Assembly (NCBI GenBank): GCA_033721955.1 | Contig: JAWVZY010000018.1 | Span: forward strand, 1-15,619 | Origin: JAWVZY01 sp033721955 | Lineage (GTDB): Bacteria > Patescibacteriota > Minisyncoccia > Spechtbacterales > 2-12-FULL-38-22 | Direction: 5' to 3' | DNA length: 15,619 nucleotides | Part shown: positions 6,508 through 13,795 of the stretch, in pieces | Layout of the letters: the number at the start of each line of letters is the position of its first letter | Numbering within the stretch: position 1 is the stretch's first letter | Program-made: the position numbers and the translations under genes | The notes under the pieces: model-generated | Database searches by the model: none | What the model was told of the DNA's origin: nothing | What the model saw: only the letters and a program-made list of their open reading frames with translations

Positions 6508-8553
6508 ATGTCTATTTTTAAACGAATAAAACGCGCAAAGCACCCATCTGATCTAAGGGTGCCTATTAATGCGAGTGGCGATATAACGCCCGAAGACGTA
6601 TTTAGCGATGTCGCAAGCCCTTTATCGGGAGAGGCAGATGATAATAAGTTAGAGGTTCCTGTAAACCCTTTAAGTACTCGTATATTTTTTCTTTGTATAT
6701 TTGGTATACTTTTGTTTCTGGGCGCCTATACTTTGTTTATTTCATTAACTGAGGGTACTAAGTTTAAAAATTTAGCTGAGGCAAATGCTCAGCGGGTGCA
6801 TCAAGTTGGGGCCTCAAGAGGTCAAATAGTATCAAGCGATGGGGAAGTCCTTGCTTATTCAGAAGTTGTTTTTAATTTAAGTATTAATCCTTCAAAAAGT
6901 ACTGAGAGCGACATAGATGGTATCGCCTCTATTTTATCGGATACTTTTGAGGACTTTTCTTATGATTATCTCTATGAGCGCATGAAAAGCGCTAAAGAGA
7001 GGGATTTAGCCGAGCTTTTATTGATGAAAAATTTAACAGAGGAGGAAGTGTCTGAGATAAAATATATGCTTGAGGAATTTCCCGTACTCTCCTTAGCCGA
7101 ACATCCTTTGCGTGTATATCCTTACGATAACCTATTTTCACACCTTATGGGATTTACCGCCTCTGTAACACCCGAAGAATTGAGCGAATATTCGGGCTAT
7201 ACCTTAAACGATAATATAGGCAAAAAAGGTATTGAATTTTATTTTGAAAGATTCTTGAAGGGTAAAAAAGGGCTTTTTGCTAAATTTGTTAGCGCGACCG
7301 GAGATGTGATACGTGAGAAATTATTGCGTTCTGCAGAGCTGGGAGCATCAATAGAGCTTACATTAGATTCGCATATTCAGGCAGAAACTCACAGAATATT
7401 AGAAGAGGCATTAATTACCTATGGCATAGATTCTGCCGCGGCCGTTGTTCAGGACCCTAATACAGGAAATATTTTAGCGATGGTAAGTTTACCTGATTTT
7501 AACCCCAATCATTTTGCCAGGGGATTGACAAATGACCAGGTTGATATATATTTTGAAGATCCTGACAATCCGTTATTTAGCAGAGTAACTTCGGGTGAAT
7601 ATGCTACAGGTTCTGTAATTAAGCCCTTAATTGCCGCATCAGCTCTTGAGGAGGGGATTATAAGTCCGGGCAAGATAATAAATACGCACGGATATATTAC
7701 AGTACCCAGCGTGTATGATCCCTCTGTTGTTTACCGTTTTAACGACTGGAAAAACCACGGACCTGTTGACATGAGGGAGGCAATTGCTGTATCTTCTAAT
7801 GTATATTTTTATACAATAGGTGGAGGGTATCAGGAGCAGAGAGGCCTGGGAATAGACAAGATAGCCGAGTATTTATCTGAGTTCGGATGGGGCAGCAAAC
7901 TGGGCATTAATTTTGCGGCAGAGGAAGAGGGTCTGGTTCCAACCCCCGAATGGAAAAGAAATAAAAAAGATGAAAGATGGTCTATAGGAGATACTTACAA
8001 TGTAAGTATTGGCCAGGGTGATATTCTGGCAACACCTCTTCAAGTGGCAGCAGCCACGTCAGTATTTGCTAATGGAGGGACACTTTACAGGCCCAATGTT
8101 GTATCAAAAATTTATACACAGGATAACGTTATACAGGAAGTAAAAAATAGTGATATAATAAATGATAACTTCCTTGAGGCAGAATCACTTAACGTTGTAA
8201 GAGAAGGCATGAGGAGAGCAATTCTTATCGGTTCTGGTGTATATTTACAGCAATTACCGGTTAGTGTTGCGGGTAAAACAGGTACAGCTCAGACATCGGG
8301 AATAAAGAATAACGCATGGTTTACAGGATTTGCTCCGTATGAGGATCCTGAAGTAACAGTGACCGTGCTTTTAGAGGAAGGACAGAGCAGTAATAACGCT
8401 GTTCGCGTAGCAAAAGAAATATTTGACGTTTATTTCAAAGACAGGTATCCGGAGTTATATCCTGAACCTGTAGAAGATATCCCTGAAATTCCCGATACAC
8501 AACAGGAGCAGGCAACAGAACCTGAACCTGCGGGAGTAGCAGAGGATCAATAG
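6508..8553 (+). CDS. mrdA: Class B penicillin-binding protein 2 (elongation transpeptidase)
   Basis: A bitopic membrane transpeptidase that cross-links peptidoglycan during cell elongation, working with MreB filaments. An unusually long cytoplasmic N-terminus of about 56 residues precedes one membrane helix (about 57-80). The PBP dimer/pedestal domain follows (about 95-275, with GASRGQIVSSDGEVLA and GKKGIEFYFERFLKG). In the transpeptidase domain the SxxK motif is S369-V-I-K372 (Y-A-T-G-S-V-I-K), SxN is S429-S-N431 and KTG is K590-T-G592, so it should be active. The tail from about 645 is Pro/Glu-rich and probably disordered. AGGTGA at 6495-6500 is a good SD, 7 bases before the ATG. It sits just behind mreB, supporting the elongation role over division PBP3 (ftsI). 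No rodA is seen in the window. Confidence 0.92.
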   Translation: MSIFKRIKRAKHPSDLRVPINASGDITPEDVFSDVASPLSGEADDNKLEVPVNPLSTRIFFLCIFGILLFLGAYTLFISLTEGTKFKNLAEANAQRVHQVGASRGQIVSSDGEVLAYSEVVFNLSINPSKSTESDIDGIASILSDTFEDFSYDYLYERMKSAKERDLAELLLMKNLTEEEVSEIKYMLEEFPVLSLAEHPLRVYPYDNLFSHLMGFTASVTPEELSEYSGYTLNDNIGKKGIEFYFERFLKGKKGLFAKFVSATGDVIREKLLRSAELGASIELTLDSHIQAETHRILEEALITYGIDSAAAVVQDPNTGNILAMVSLPDFNPNHFARGLTNDQVDIYFEDPDNPLFSRVTSGEYATGSVIKPLIAASALEEGIISPGKIINTHGYITVPSVYDPSVVYRFNDWKNHGPVDMREAIAVSSNVYFYTIGGGYQEQRGLGIDKIAEYLSEFGWGSKLGINFAAEEEGLVPTPEWKRNKKDERWSIGDTYNVSIGQGDILATPLQVAAATSVFANGGTLYRPNVVSKIYTQDNVIQEVKNSDIINDNFLEAESLNVVREGMRRAILIGSGVYLQQLPVSVAGKTGTAQTSGIKNNAWFTGFAPYEDPEVTVTVLLEEGQSSNNAVRVAKEIFDVYFKDRYPELYPEPVEDIPEIPDTQQEQATEPEPAGVAEDQ

Positions 8554-8617
8554 GAGGGAATTAACAAAATTAAATCAAGCGTAAAATAAAAGTTGTTTGT
8601 ATTTTGCGCTTCCTTTT

Positions 8618-9073
8618 ATGGAAGAATATTTTACACAAAAGGGACTCAAGCAAATGAAAGCAGAGCTTGAGAAACTAAAGACAGAAAAAAAGTGGGAAAT
8701 AGCTAAATGGCTTAAAGAAGCGGCAACACAAGGTGATATGGATGAGAATGCTGAATATCTGGCGGCAAAAGAGGCACAAACCGCGCTCGAAAATAGGATA
8801 GAAGAATTAGAGCACAAGATAAGAAACGCAAAAGTAATAAAGAGAAGGAATAAAGATATAGTTGAAATTGGTGCCAAGGTAGAATACGCCACCCAGTCAA
8901 ACAAAAAATCAAAGATAATGCTTGTAAGCTCAGAGGAGGCAGATGCCGGAGAAGGCAAAATATCGGTCACCTCACCCATGGGCAAGGCAATGCTGGGTAA
9001 GAAAAAGGGAGAAAATATAGAAGTGCATACACCAAAGGGGAAGAAAAGATATCGCATCACAAAAATTGCTTAA
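8618..9073 (+). CDS. greA: Transcription elongation factor GreA
   Basis: GreA enters the RNA polymerase secondary channel and stimulates cleavage of backtracked RNA. The N-terminal coiled coil (about 5-75) carries GDMDENAEYLAAKE (39-52). D40 and E43 fall at the positions of the catalytic-tip acids D41 and E44 of E. coli GreA. The C-terminal FKBP-like domain follows (VEIGAKVEY at about 82-90, ISVTSPMGKAMLGKKKGENIEV at about 115-136). I chose ATG 8618 (151 aa). An in-frame TTG at 8597 would add seven residues (MYFALPF) that are not typical of the family and have no ribosome site. No SD is close to 8618 either. An orphan AGGAGGG lies at 8552-8558, over the mrdA stop. The gene ends the long run that starts at holB, and its stop codon adjoins the terminator hairpin. 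Confidence 0.94.
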   Translation: MEEYFTQKGLKQMKAELEKLKTEKKWEIAKWLKEAATQGDMDENAEYLAAKEAQTALENRIEELEHKIRNAKVIKRRNKDIVEIGAKVEYATQSNKKSKIMLVSSEEADAGEGKISVTSPMGKAMLGKKKGENIEVHTPKGKKRYRITKIA

Positions 9074-9103
9074 AAAACGACTCACATAAACGAGTCGTTT
9101 TTT
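9072..9103 (+). terminator. Intrinsic terminator after greA
   Basis: AAAAAACGACTC (9072-9083) is the exact reverse complement of GAGTCGTTTTTT (9092-9103), with an 8-base loop. The T-run closes the stem. Because the A-run is on the other side, it could work in both directions. It ends the holB-to-greA run. Confidence 0.92.
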
Positions 9104-9107
9104 ATTT

Positions 9108-9136
9108 TTGACATAAAGCATATTCTGTAGTATATT
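9108..9136 (+). promoter_or_regulatory. Near-consensus promoter for the 9171 gene
   Basis: TTGACA (9108-9113) and TATATT (9131-9136) are 17 bp apart, directly after the greA terminator. Transcription should start near 9143, giving a leader of about 28 bases that contains CGTACCT (9147-9153) and AAAGGAG (9157-9163) before the ATG at 9171. This is the best promoter in the window. Confidence 0.88.
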
Positions 9137-9170
9137 AGGGGCAATTCGTACCTAACAAAGGAGATTAGAA

Positions 9171-9962
9171 ATGGATATTGGTGAAGTTATTGGGCAATAT
9201 ATAAAAAGAAACGCGCCCAGGCCTCCCTCTCCGGGAGAAGTTTGGAGGTTTGGTGCTCTTGAAGCCCATGTTTTTTTTCAGATATTTACAGGCATTTCAA
9301 GAACAGGCCTTATGCGTGAAGAAAACTCTATTCTCAGAAGTTATTTAACCAGCTTTGAGGCAGTAGAGAAAGAATACAAATTGGCCAAAAGCGATCTTGA
9401 ATTGCCTCCGGGCATTAAGATCACTCCGGCTCAGCATGATTTTGGTTTTTTCACTGCGATCGTTCCGTTTTTCAAGCTGTATGTAGAGAAGGAAATTGCA
9501 CAAGCACAGTCCCATGAGGGCGAGCATGAACATGTTTGCCGTTGTGGCGATGCTGATTGTGATAGAAAATACGAACTTCCCTGCGGCCACAGCGCCAAAG
9601 AGCACCTCACTATTTTGGAGGGGTGGTATGAGCGTGAGATCCTGGCCACAGAGAAATTTGAGGCAACCAGAAGGGCAATTGAGAAAGTGCCCTATGAAGA
9701 ACGCTATACAGGTCTTCCTATTATTGCCCGCTCAGATATGGAGCGTGTGGTAGCCGAAGAAGTTGAACGGCAACTGGATAATGGTTTATATAACGAAGAG
9801 CGCACTGAAGAAATGGTGCAAAATTTTCTTTATGCAAATCCCGACATGGAGCGTGAAGAGGCAGAAGAATTAGCAACAAGATCACGCCAAAATCTTGCCC
9901 GCAAAATGCGCGAAGAATTAATAGAAAAAAATGAAAAAGAGTATCGGGTAATTGATCTCTAA
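9171..9962 (+). CDS. Unrecognised soluble protein with a Cys/His cluster, 263 aa
   Basis: I do not recognise a family. The start is well fixed by AAAGGAG at 9157-9163. There is no signal peptide or membrane helix. Residues 1-110 are mixed helical with hydrophobic patches (VFFQIFTGISRTGL; FGFFTAIVPFFKLYV). The centre holds a metal-site-like cluster: H115, H119, H121, C123, C125, C130, C138, H140 and H145, within HVCRCGDADC and LPCGHSAKEH. It does not match a standard zinc finger by eye. Residues 150-263 are very rich in E, R and K and probably alpha-helical, with DMEREEAEELATRSRQNLAR near the end. The gene is monocistronic, with a strong promoter and its own terminator, suggesting substantial independent expression. 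Zinc-stabilised adaptor or stress-related roles are possible but purely conjectural. Confidence 0.85.
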   Translation: MDIGEVIGQYIKRNAPRPPSPGEVWRFGALEAHVFFQIFTGISRTGLMREENSILRSYLTSFEAVEKEYKLAKSDLELPPGIKITPAQHDFGFFTAIVPFFKLYVEKEIAQAQSHEGEHEHVCRCGDADCDRKYELPCGHSAKEHLTILEGWYEREILATEKFEATRRAIEKVPYEERYTGLPIIARSDMERVVAEEVERQLDNGLYNEERTEEMVQNFLYANPDMEREEAEELATRSRQNLARKMREELIEKNEKEYRVIDL

Positions 9963-9967
9963 TACAC

Positions 9968-9993
9968 AAAACCCTGTTTTATGCAGGGTTTTT
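9968..9993 (+). terminator. Intrinsic terminator after the Cys/His protein gene
   Basis: AAAACCCTG (9968-9976) pairs with CAGGGTTTT (9984-9992) around a 7-base loop, ending in Ts. It begins 6 bases after the stop codon and directly precedes the lysS promoter. Confidence 0.88.
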
Positions 9994-9995
9994 CA

Positions 9996-10024
9996 TTGCA
10001 TAATTGCCCTATTTGCAATAAAAT
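9996..10024 (+). promoter_or_regulatory. lysS promoter predicting a leaderless mRNA
   Basis: TTGCAT (9996-10001) and TAAAAT (10019-10024) are 17 bp apart. The -10 box ends only 6 bases before the lysS ATG at 10031, so the expected transcription start falls on the start codon itself. No SD is present. An inverted repeat ATTGCA (9995-10000) / TGCAAT (10014-10019) overlaps the two boxes and could be an operator. Confidence 0.65.
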
Positions 10025-10030
10025 ACCTAT

Positions 10031-11500
10031 ATGACCAAAACATTAAAAGAAATAATAAAAAATCGCTTAAATAAACGAAAAGTATTGAAAGAGCGTAATG
10101 ATTATCCGTATCCCGCCAAAGTAAAGCGGGAACAGTCGCTTGCAGAGGTTTTAAATTCTTTTACAAAACTTGAAAAGGAAGAAAAGCTTTTAGAGGTAGC
10201 GGGGCGCCTTATGAGCAGGCGCGAGCATGGAAAGCTTACATTTGGCGAGCTTTATGACGGCACTGCAACCATGCAAATTGTTTTTCGCGAAGATTCTATG
10301 GGTAAGGCCGCATACGAGCGCATAGGCGAATTTGTAGATGTAGGTGATTTTCTTAGCGTAGAGGGAACTGCTTTTAAAACTAAAAGGGGAGAGGAGAGCA
10401 TAGGCGTTAGAAAGTTTAAGGTAATAACCAAATCACTTAGGCCTCTTCCCGAAAAGTGGCACGGTCTAAAAGATGTGGAGCAGAGGTACCGCAAGCGCTA
10501 TTTGGATATTTTAATGAACGAGGAGGCTCGCGAGCTTTTTAAAAAGCGTTCTGCTGTTGTCTCTGAATGCAGAAATTTTCTTGAAGGCGAGAATTTTATA
10601 GAAGTAGAAACACCAATGCTCCAAATGATACCCGGAGGGGCTAGTGCAAAACCCTTTGAGACACATCTAAATGCTTTAGATCTTGATATGTATTTGCGTA
10701 TTGCACCCGAGCTTTATTTAAAGCGCCTGCTTGTAGCGGGAATGCCAAAAGTATATGAGCTTGGGCGCAACTTCCGTAACGAAGGAGTTGATTATTCGCA
10801 TAACCCCGAATTTACTATGCTCGAGTTTTATTGGGCATACGCTGATTACAAAGAGGGGATGAAATTAACGGAAGAGCTTATAGCAAGTGTAGTAAAAAAG
10901 GTTAATGGTAAAAGCAAAATAGAATATGGCGGTGAGGAAATTAATATTAAAACGCCTTTTGAGAGGATAGAATTTAATGAATTGCTTCAAAAACACGCTG
11001 ATATAAATTACGATGATTACGACATGAAAACTTTAAAGAAAAAGGCAAAAGAGCTTGGCGTTGAAATAAAGAAAAAGGTTCATTCAAAAGCAGAGGTTGC
11101 AGATATGATATATAAAAAATATTGCTTGCCTAAAATACAGGAACCGACCTTTGTTATACATCATCCCTCAGAAATGATACCCCTTGCAAAGCCACTTGAA
11201 GATAGGCCCGGGTATGCCGCAAGCATACAGCTTGTAATTGCCGGTTGGGAGCTTGTAAAGGGTTATTCAGAGTTGAATGATCCTGTGGTACAGAGGGAAT
11301 TTTTCGAAAAACAAGAAAAGCTTCGCAAAAGTGGGGATGATGAAGCCCAATTCATGGATGAGGACTTCTTAGAGGCCCTTGAATACGGCATGCCGCCCGC
11401 TTTTGGGTTTGGTATGGGTATAGACCGCCTAACCGCCTTTTTAACCGGTTCTAACGCTTTGAGAGAGGCGATACTTTTCCCTACAATGAAACCTAAATAA
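10031..11500 (+). CDS. lysS: Lysyl-tRNA synthetase, class II
   Basis: Charges tRNA-Lys in the cytoplasm. An N-terminal OB-fold anticodon domain (about 50-140: VAGRLMSRREHGKLTFGELYDG) is followed by the class II catalytic core. Motif 1 lies around FIEVETPMLQ (189-198). Motif 2 is YELGRNFRNEGVDYSHNPEF (242-261), followed by TMLEFYWAYADY. The ELNDP segment is at 414-418. Motif 3 is GFGMGIDRLTAFLTG (459-473), ending at FPTMKPK. The 489 residues match the family. The sequence diverges from the usual pattern in two places: PPAFGFGMGIDR where PPxGGxGxGIDR is typical, and AGWELVKGYSELNDP in place of the usual GREIxxxxSELNDP. AspRS and AsnRS are excluded by the LysRS-type GGA/FET segment (PGGASAKPFETH) and motif 2. 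It is the first gene of a unit with the ZIP transporter, 7 bases apart. Confidence 0.97.
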   Translation: MTKTLKEIIKNRLNKRKVLKERNDYPYPAKVKREQSLAEVLNSFTKLEKEEKLLEVAGRLMSRREHGKLTFGELYDGTATMQIVFREDSMGKAAYERIGEFVDVGDFLSVEGTAFKTKRGEESIGVRKFKVITKSLRPLPEKWHGLKDVEQRYRKRYLDILMNEEARELFKKRSAVVSECRNFLEGENFIEVETPMLQMIPGGASAKPFETHLNALDLDMYLRIAPELYLKRLLVAGMPKVYELGRNFRNEGVDYSHNPEFTMLEFYWAYADYKEGMKLTEELIASVVKKVNGKSKIEYGGEEINIKTPFERIEFNELLQKHADINYDDYDMKTLKKKAKELGVEIKKKVHSKAEVADMIYKKYCLPKIQEPTFVIHHPSEMIPLAKPLEDRPGYAASIQLVIAGWELVKGYSELNDPVVQREFFEKQEKLRKSGDDEAQFMDEDFLEALEYGMPPAFGFGMGIDRLTAFLTGSNALREAILFPTMKPK

Positions 11501-11507
11501 TAACACC

Positions 11508-12263
11508 ATGCTACTCTGGATAATTTTATTTACAATTCTTGGCAGTGTATTCTCAATGGTAGGAGGTGTTTTTTTATTGTGGCGGGAAAACTTTACTCGC
11601 AAAATATCACTGTTTTTGATAAGTTTTGCCGCTGGTGTTTTGCTTGGGGTTGGTTTTTTGGATCTAATACCCGAGGCCTTCGAGGGTTTGGGCGACCTAA
11701 GTAAAGTAACATTTTCAGCTCTTGCCGCCATCTCAGTCTTATTTGTGATAGAGAGGTTTTTGTGGTGGTACCACCACCATCGCTTTGAAGCTGAAGAACA
11801 TAGCAAAGAACACGTAGGTCATAAGGTAAATAAGGCACATGCCTATCTTTTACTTACAGGTGATTCCATACATAATTTTGTTGACGGAGTTGTAATAGCG
11901 GCCGCGTTTCTTGCTGACTTTTCTTTAGGTGTAGGTGTTGCTGTTGGGGTTATAGCTCATGAGGTGCCCCAGGAGATAGCGGATTTTGGAGTAATGATAA
12001 GCAGCGGTTTTGATAAAATGAAAACACTTCTTTTAAATTTCGCAACGGCCCTTTCAAGTTTACTCGGAGCTATTATTGCTTATTTCGCCCTCCAGCAAGT
12101 TGAGGCAGTAATACCTTATATTCTTGCTGTTGCCGCGGGTGTATTTATATACATTTCTCTCTCAGATCTGATTCCCGCCATACACCACAGGAGTGAACAT
12201 AAATATGACATATTGCATTTCCTTTTATTTACAGGTGGAATTGCTTTAATATTTTTGATGTAA
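11508..12263 (+). CDS. ZIP-family divalent metal transporter
   Basis: A polytopic membrane protein of 251 residues that probably moves zinc, or another divalent metal such as iron or manganese, into the cytoplasm. Hydrophobic segments are at about 2-24, 33-54, 68-87, 112-135, 139-160, 174-194, 200-221 and 236-251, giving eight as expected. The paired metal-site signatures are intact: HNFVDG (122-127) and HEVPQE (151-156) on consecutive helices. The loop between helices 3 and 4 is His-rich (YHHHRFEAEEHSKEHVGH, about 88-105), a usual site for metal sensing or delivery. It starts 7 bases after lysS without a clear SD, so it is probably co-transcribed. Substrate cannot be assigned from sequence alone. 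Confidence 0.93.
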   Translation: MLLWIILFTILGSVFSMVGGVFLLWRENFTRKISLFLISFAAGVLLGVGFLDLIPEAFEGLGDLSKVTFSALAAISVLFVIERFLWWYHHHRFEAEEHSKEHVGHKVNKAHAYLLLTGDSIHNFVDGVVIAAAFLADFSLGVGVAVGVIAHEVPQEIADFGVMISSGFDKMKTLLLNFATALSSLLGAIIAYFALQQVEAVIPYILAVAAGVFIYISLSDLIPAIHHRSEHKYDILHFLLFTGGIALIFLM

Positions 12264-12269
12264 TATAAT
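12241..12269 (+). promoter_or_regulatory. Candidate purA promoter inside the ZIP gene end
   Basis: TTGCTT (12241-12246) and TATAAT (12264-12269) are exactly 17 bp apart, overlapping the last codons of the ZIP gene. Transcription would start near 12276, upstream of the hairpin at 12289-12307 and the purA SD at 12333-12340. No better promoter is visible between the hairpin and purA. Confidence 0.55.
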
Positions 12270-12288
12270 ATAGCCAGAACATTAAAAA

Positions 12289-12315
12289 CCCATCATATAC
12301 TTGATGGCGTTTTTT
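12289..12315 (+). terminator. Terminator-like hairpin in the ZIP-purA gap, possible attenuator
   Basis: CCATCA (12290-12295) pairs with TGATGG (12302-12307) around six bases. GTTTTTTA follows, and the A-run before the stem can extend it past a small mismatch. It can end lysS-ZIP transcripts. Because the candidate purA promoter lies upstream of it, it may also sit in the purA leader. Confidence 0.6.
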
Positions 12316-12345
12316 ATTGAAAGGATTTGGCGAAAGGAGGCCAAT

Positions 12346-13650
12346 ATGGCAGTAACAGCAGTAGTAGGCGCCCAGTGGGGTGATGAAGGCAAGGGAAAGA
12401 TAGTAGATCTTTTAGCAGAAAACGCGGATCTTGTAATACGGGCTACAGGTGGCAATAACGCCGGCCATACAATACAAAACAAATATACCAAAGATATGAA
12501 AGATGGGGTTGCAAAGCTGCACATAGTTCCGGCGGGTATATTTAATCCCGACACCGTAAATATAATAGGCGCCGGATGCGCGCTTGATGTTCCAACGCTT
12601 GCCCGTGAGATAACAGAGCTCAGGCAGGAAGGGGTAGCAGCTGAAAACCTGCTTATTAGCAGAAAAACACACCTTGTAATGCCTTGGCACATTATGCTTG
12701 ATGAGGCAGAAGAAAAGAAACGCTCTAAAGGTAAAAAAATAGGTACCACCAAAAGGGGTATGGGCCCGGTTTTTTCAGCAAAATATGCCCGGCGCGGTCT
12801 GCGCGCGGGAGATCTTTTATTGTCTAATTTCGAAAGGTTATTCATTGAAGCGTTTAATGAGAACAGGCGCTTGCTCAACAATATCTATGGAGCTCATTTT
12901 TACGGGGATTCTCAAAAAGCCCTGCATGAGTATATGCAAAGCGTTAAGTTGATATCCGATCTTATAGGCGATTCTGAAGAGCTAATAGCCATACACAGGA
13001 GAGCGGGTTCAAATATTTTACTTGAAGGCGCTCAAGGCGTGCTTCTGGATATAGACCACGGTACCTATCCGTTTGTTACCTCTTCAGCTTGTGGCATTGC
13101 CGGGCTTTCTCAGGGTTCGGGAATACCTCCTTCTGAGATTACAGAGAGGATAGCTGTGGTAAAGGCATATAGTACGCGCGTTGGCGCCGGTGCCTTTCCT
13201 ACAAAACTTGAGGACGAATTAGACCAAAGGTTGCGTGAGTTTGGAAATGAATTTGGCGCTACAACAGGTCGGCCGCGCATGTGCGGATGGCTGGATCTGC
13301 CGCTATTGGAATATGCAGATCAGCTCAATAACTTTACATCACTTGCTATAACCAAATTGGATATTTTAAGCTATATGAGCGAATTGCACGTTGGCGTAGG
13401 TTATGCCTCTTGTAGTGTACATTCTACAGGTCGCGCTACAATGTGCTCTGTGCCTGTATGTGGCCTGGAGGGTGGCCGGGCATATACGCAGGCTATGAAA
13501 ACTTGGACAGACCCGCTTACAGACATAACTAAATACAGAAAACTTCCCAAAAATACCAAAAAGTATATAAGAACAGTAGAGGAGGCAATGAATACAAAGG
13601 CAAGGTATATTTCGGTAGGACCGCACAGACAACAGACCATCAAGAGATAG
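12346..13650 (+). CDS. purA: Adenylosuccinate synthetase
   Basis: Converts IMP, aspartate and GTP to adenylosuccinate, the first committed step to AMP. The start MAVTAVVGAQWGDEGKGK is the canonical family N-terminus. D13 and the P-loop GDEGKGK (12-18), plus H41 in NNAGHTI, are the catalytic and GTP-site residues. LLDIDHGTYPFVTSS (233-247), VKAYSTRVGAGAFPT (272-286), TTGRPRMCGWLD (306-317) and TKLDIL (336-341) are also intact. The length of 434 is typical (E. coli 432). I chose ATG 12346 because AAAGGAGG ends 5 bases upstream. In-frame starts at 12301 and 12304 would add a non-family extension running through the hairpin. GTTKRGMGP replaces the usual GTTGRGIGP loop, a small divergence. Single-gene unit with its own terminator. 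No other purine genes are nearby. Confidence 0.97.
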   Translation: MAVTAVVGAQWGDEGKGKIVDLLAENADLVIRATGGNNAGHTIQNKYTKDMKDGVAKLHIVPAGIFNPDTVNIIGAGCALDVPTLAREITELRQEGVAAENLLISRKTHLVMPWHIMLDEAEEKKRSKGKKIGTTKRGMGPVFSAKYARRGLRAGDLLLSNFERLFIEAFNENRRLLNNIYGAHFYGDSQKALHEYMQSVKLISDLIGDSEELIAIHRRAGSNILLEGAQGVLLDIDHGTYPFVTSSACGIAGLSQGSGIPPSEITERIAVVKAYSTRVGAGAFPTKLEDELDQRLREFGNEFGATTGRPRMCGWLDLPLLEYADQLNNFTSLAITKLDILSYMSELHVGVGYASCSVHSTGRATMCSVPVCGLEGGRAYTQAMKTWTDPLTDITKYRKLPKNTKKYIRTVEEAMNTKARYISVGPHRQQTIKR

Positions 13651-13655
13651 TACTC

Positions 13656-13680
13656 AAACCCGCTACGAAGGCGGGTTTTT
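13656..13680 (+). terminator. Intrinsic terminator after purA
   Basis: AAACCCGC (13656-13663) pairs with GCGGGTTT (13671-13678) around a 7-base loop, followed by more Ts. It begins 5 bases after the purA stop. Confidence 0.9.
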
Positions 13681-13682
13681 AT

Positions 13683-13710
13683 TTGCATTTTTTTAATTTT
13701 ATGGTATAGT
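13683..13710 (+). promoter_or_regulatory. Promoter of the M16 peptidase gene
   Basis: TTGCAT (13683-13688) and TATAGT (13705-13710) are 16 bp apart, directly after the purA terminator. The expected transcription start is near 13717, leaving a leader of about 80 bases before the ATG at 13796. Confidence 0.6.
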
Positions 13711-13795
13711 AAGCGCACTTTTCCGTACCTTAAAAGGAGGTCTAAATTAACCGCATCCCGCCAAATGGATTTTAAATTGGCAAAAGGAGGCCAGG
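13711..13795 (+). promoter_or_regulatory. 5' leader of the M16 gene with two SD sites
   Basis: The leader holds CGTACCT (13724-13730) followed by AAAGGAGG (13733-13740), the same arrangement as ahead of the 9171 gene. No start codon lies at a proper distance from this first SD. A second SD (AAAAGGAGG, 13782-13790) sits 5 bases before the used ATG. Between them a 5-bp stem, GCCAA/TTGGC (13760-13764 / 13777-13781), and a 14-codon ORF (13765-13809) that overlaps the main start are possible but weak. Confidence 0.5.

Noticed and set aside
8597..8617. TTG start adding seven residues to GreA
   Set aside because: No SD, rare start codon, and the extra MYFALPF is not part of GreA. The ATG at 8618 gives the normal N-terminus.
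12301..12345. In-frame N-terminal extension of purA (MMAFFIERIWRKEAN)
   Set aside because: It would be translated through the terminator hairpin and has no SD. AAAGGAGG fits ATG 12346, where the canonical PurA N-terminus begins.
12282..12881. 199-aa open frame on the minus strand
   Set aside because: It lies opposite purA, which has all family motifs. The translation has no recognisable domain and is rich in Ser and Arg, as expected for a shadow frame.
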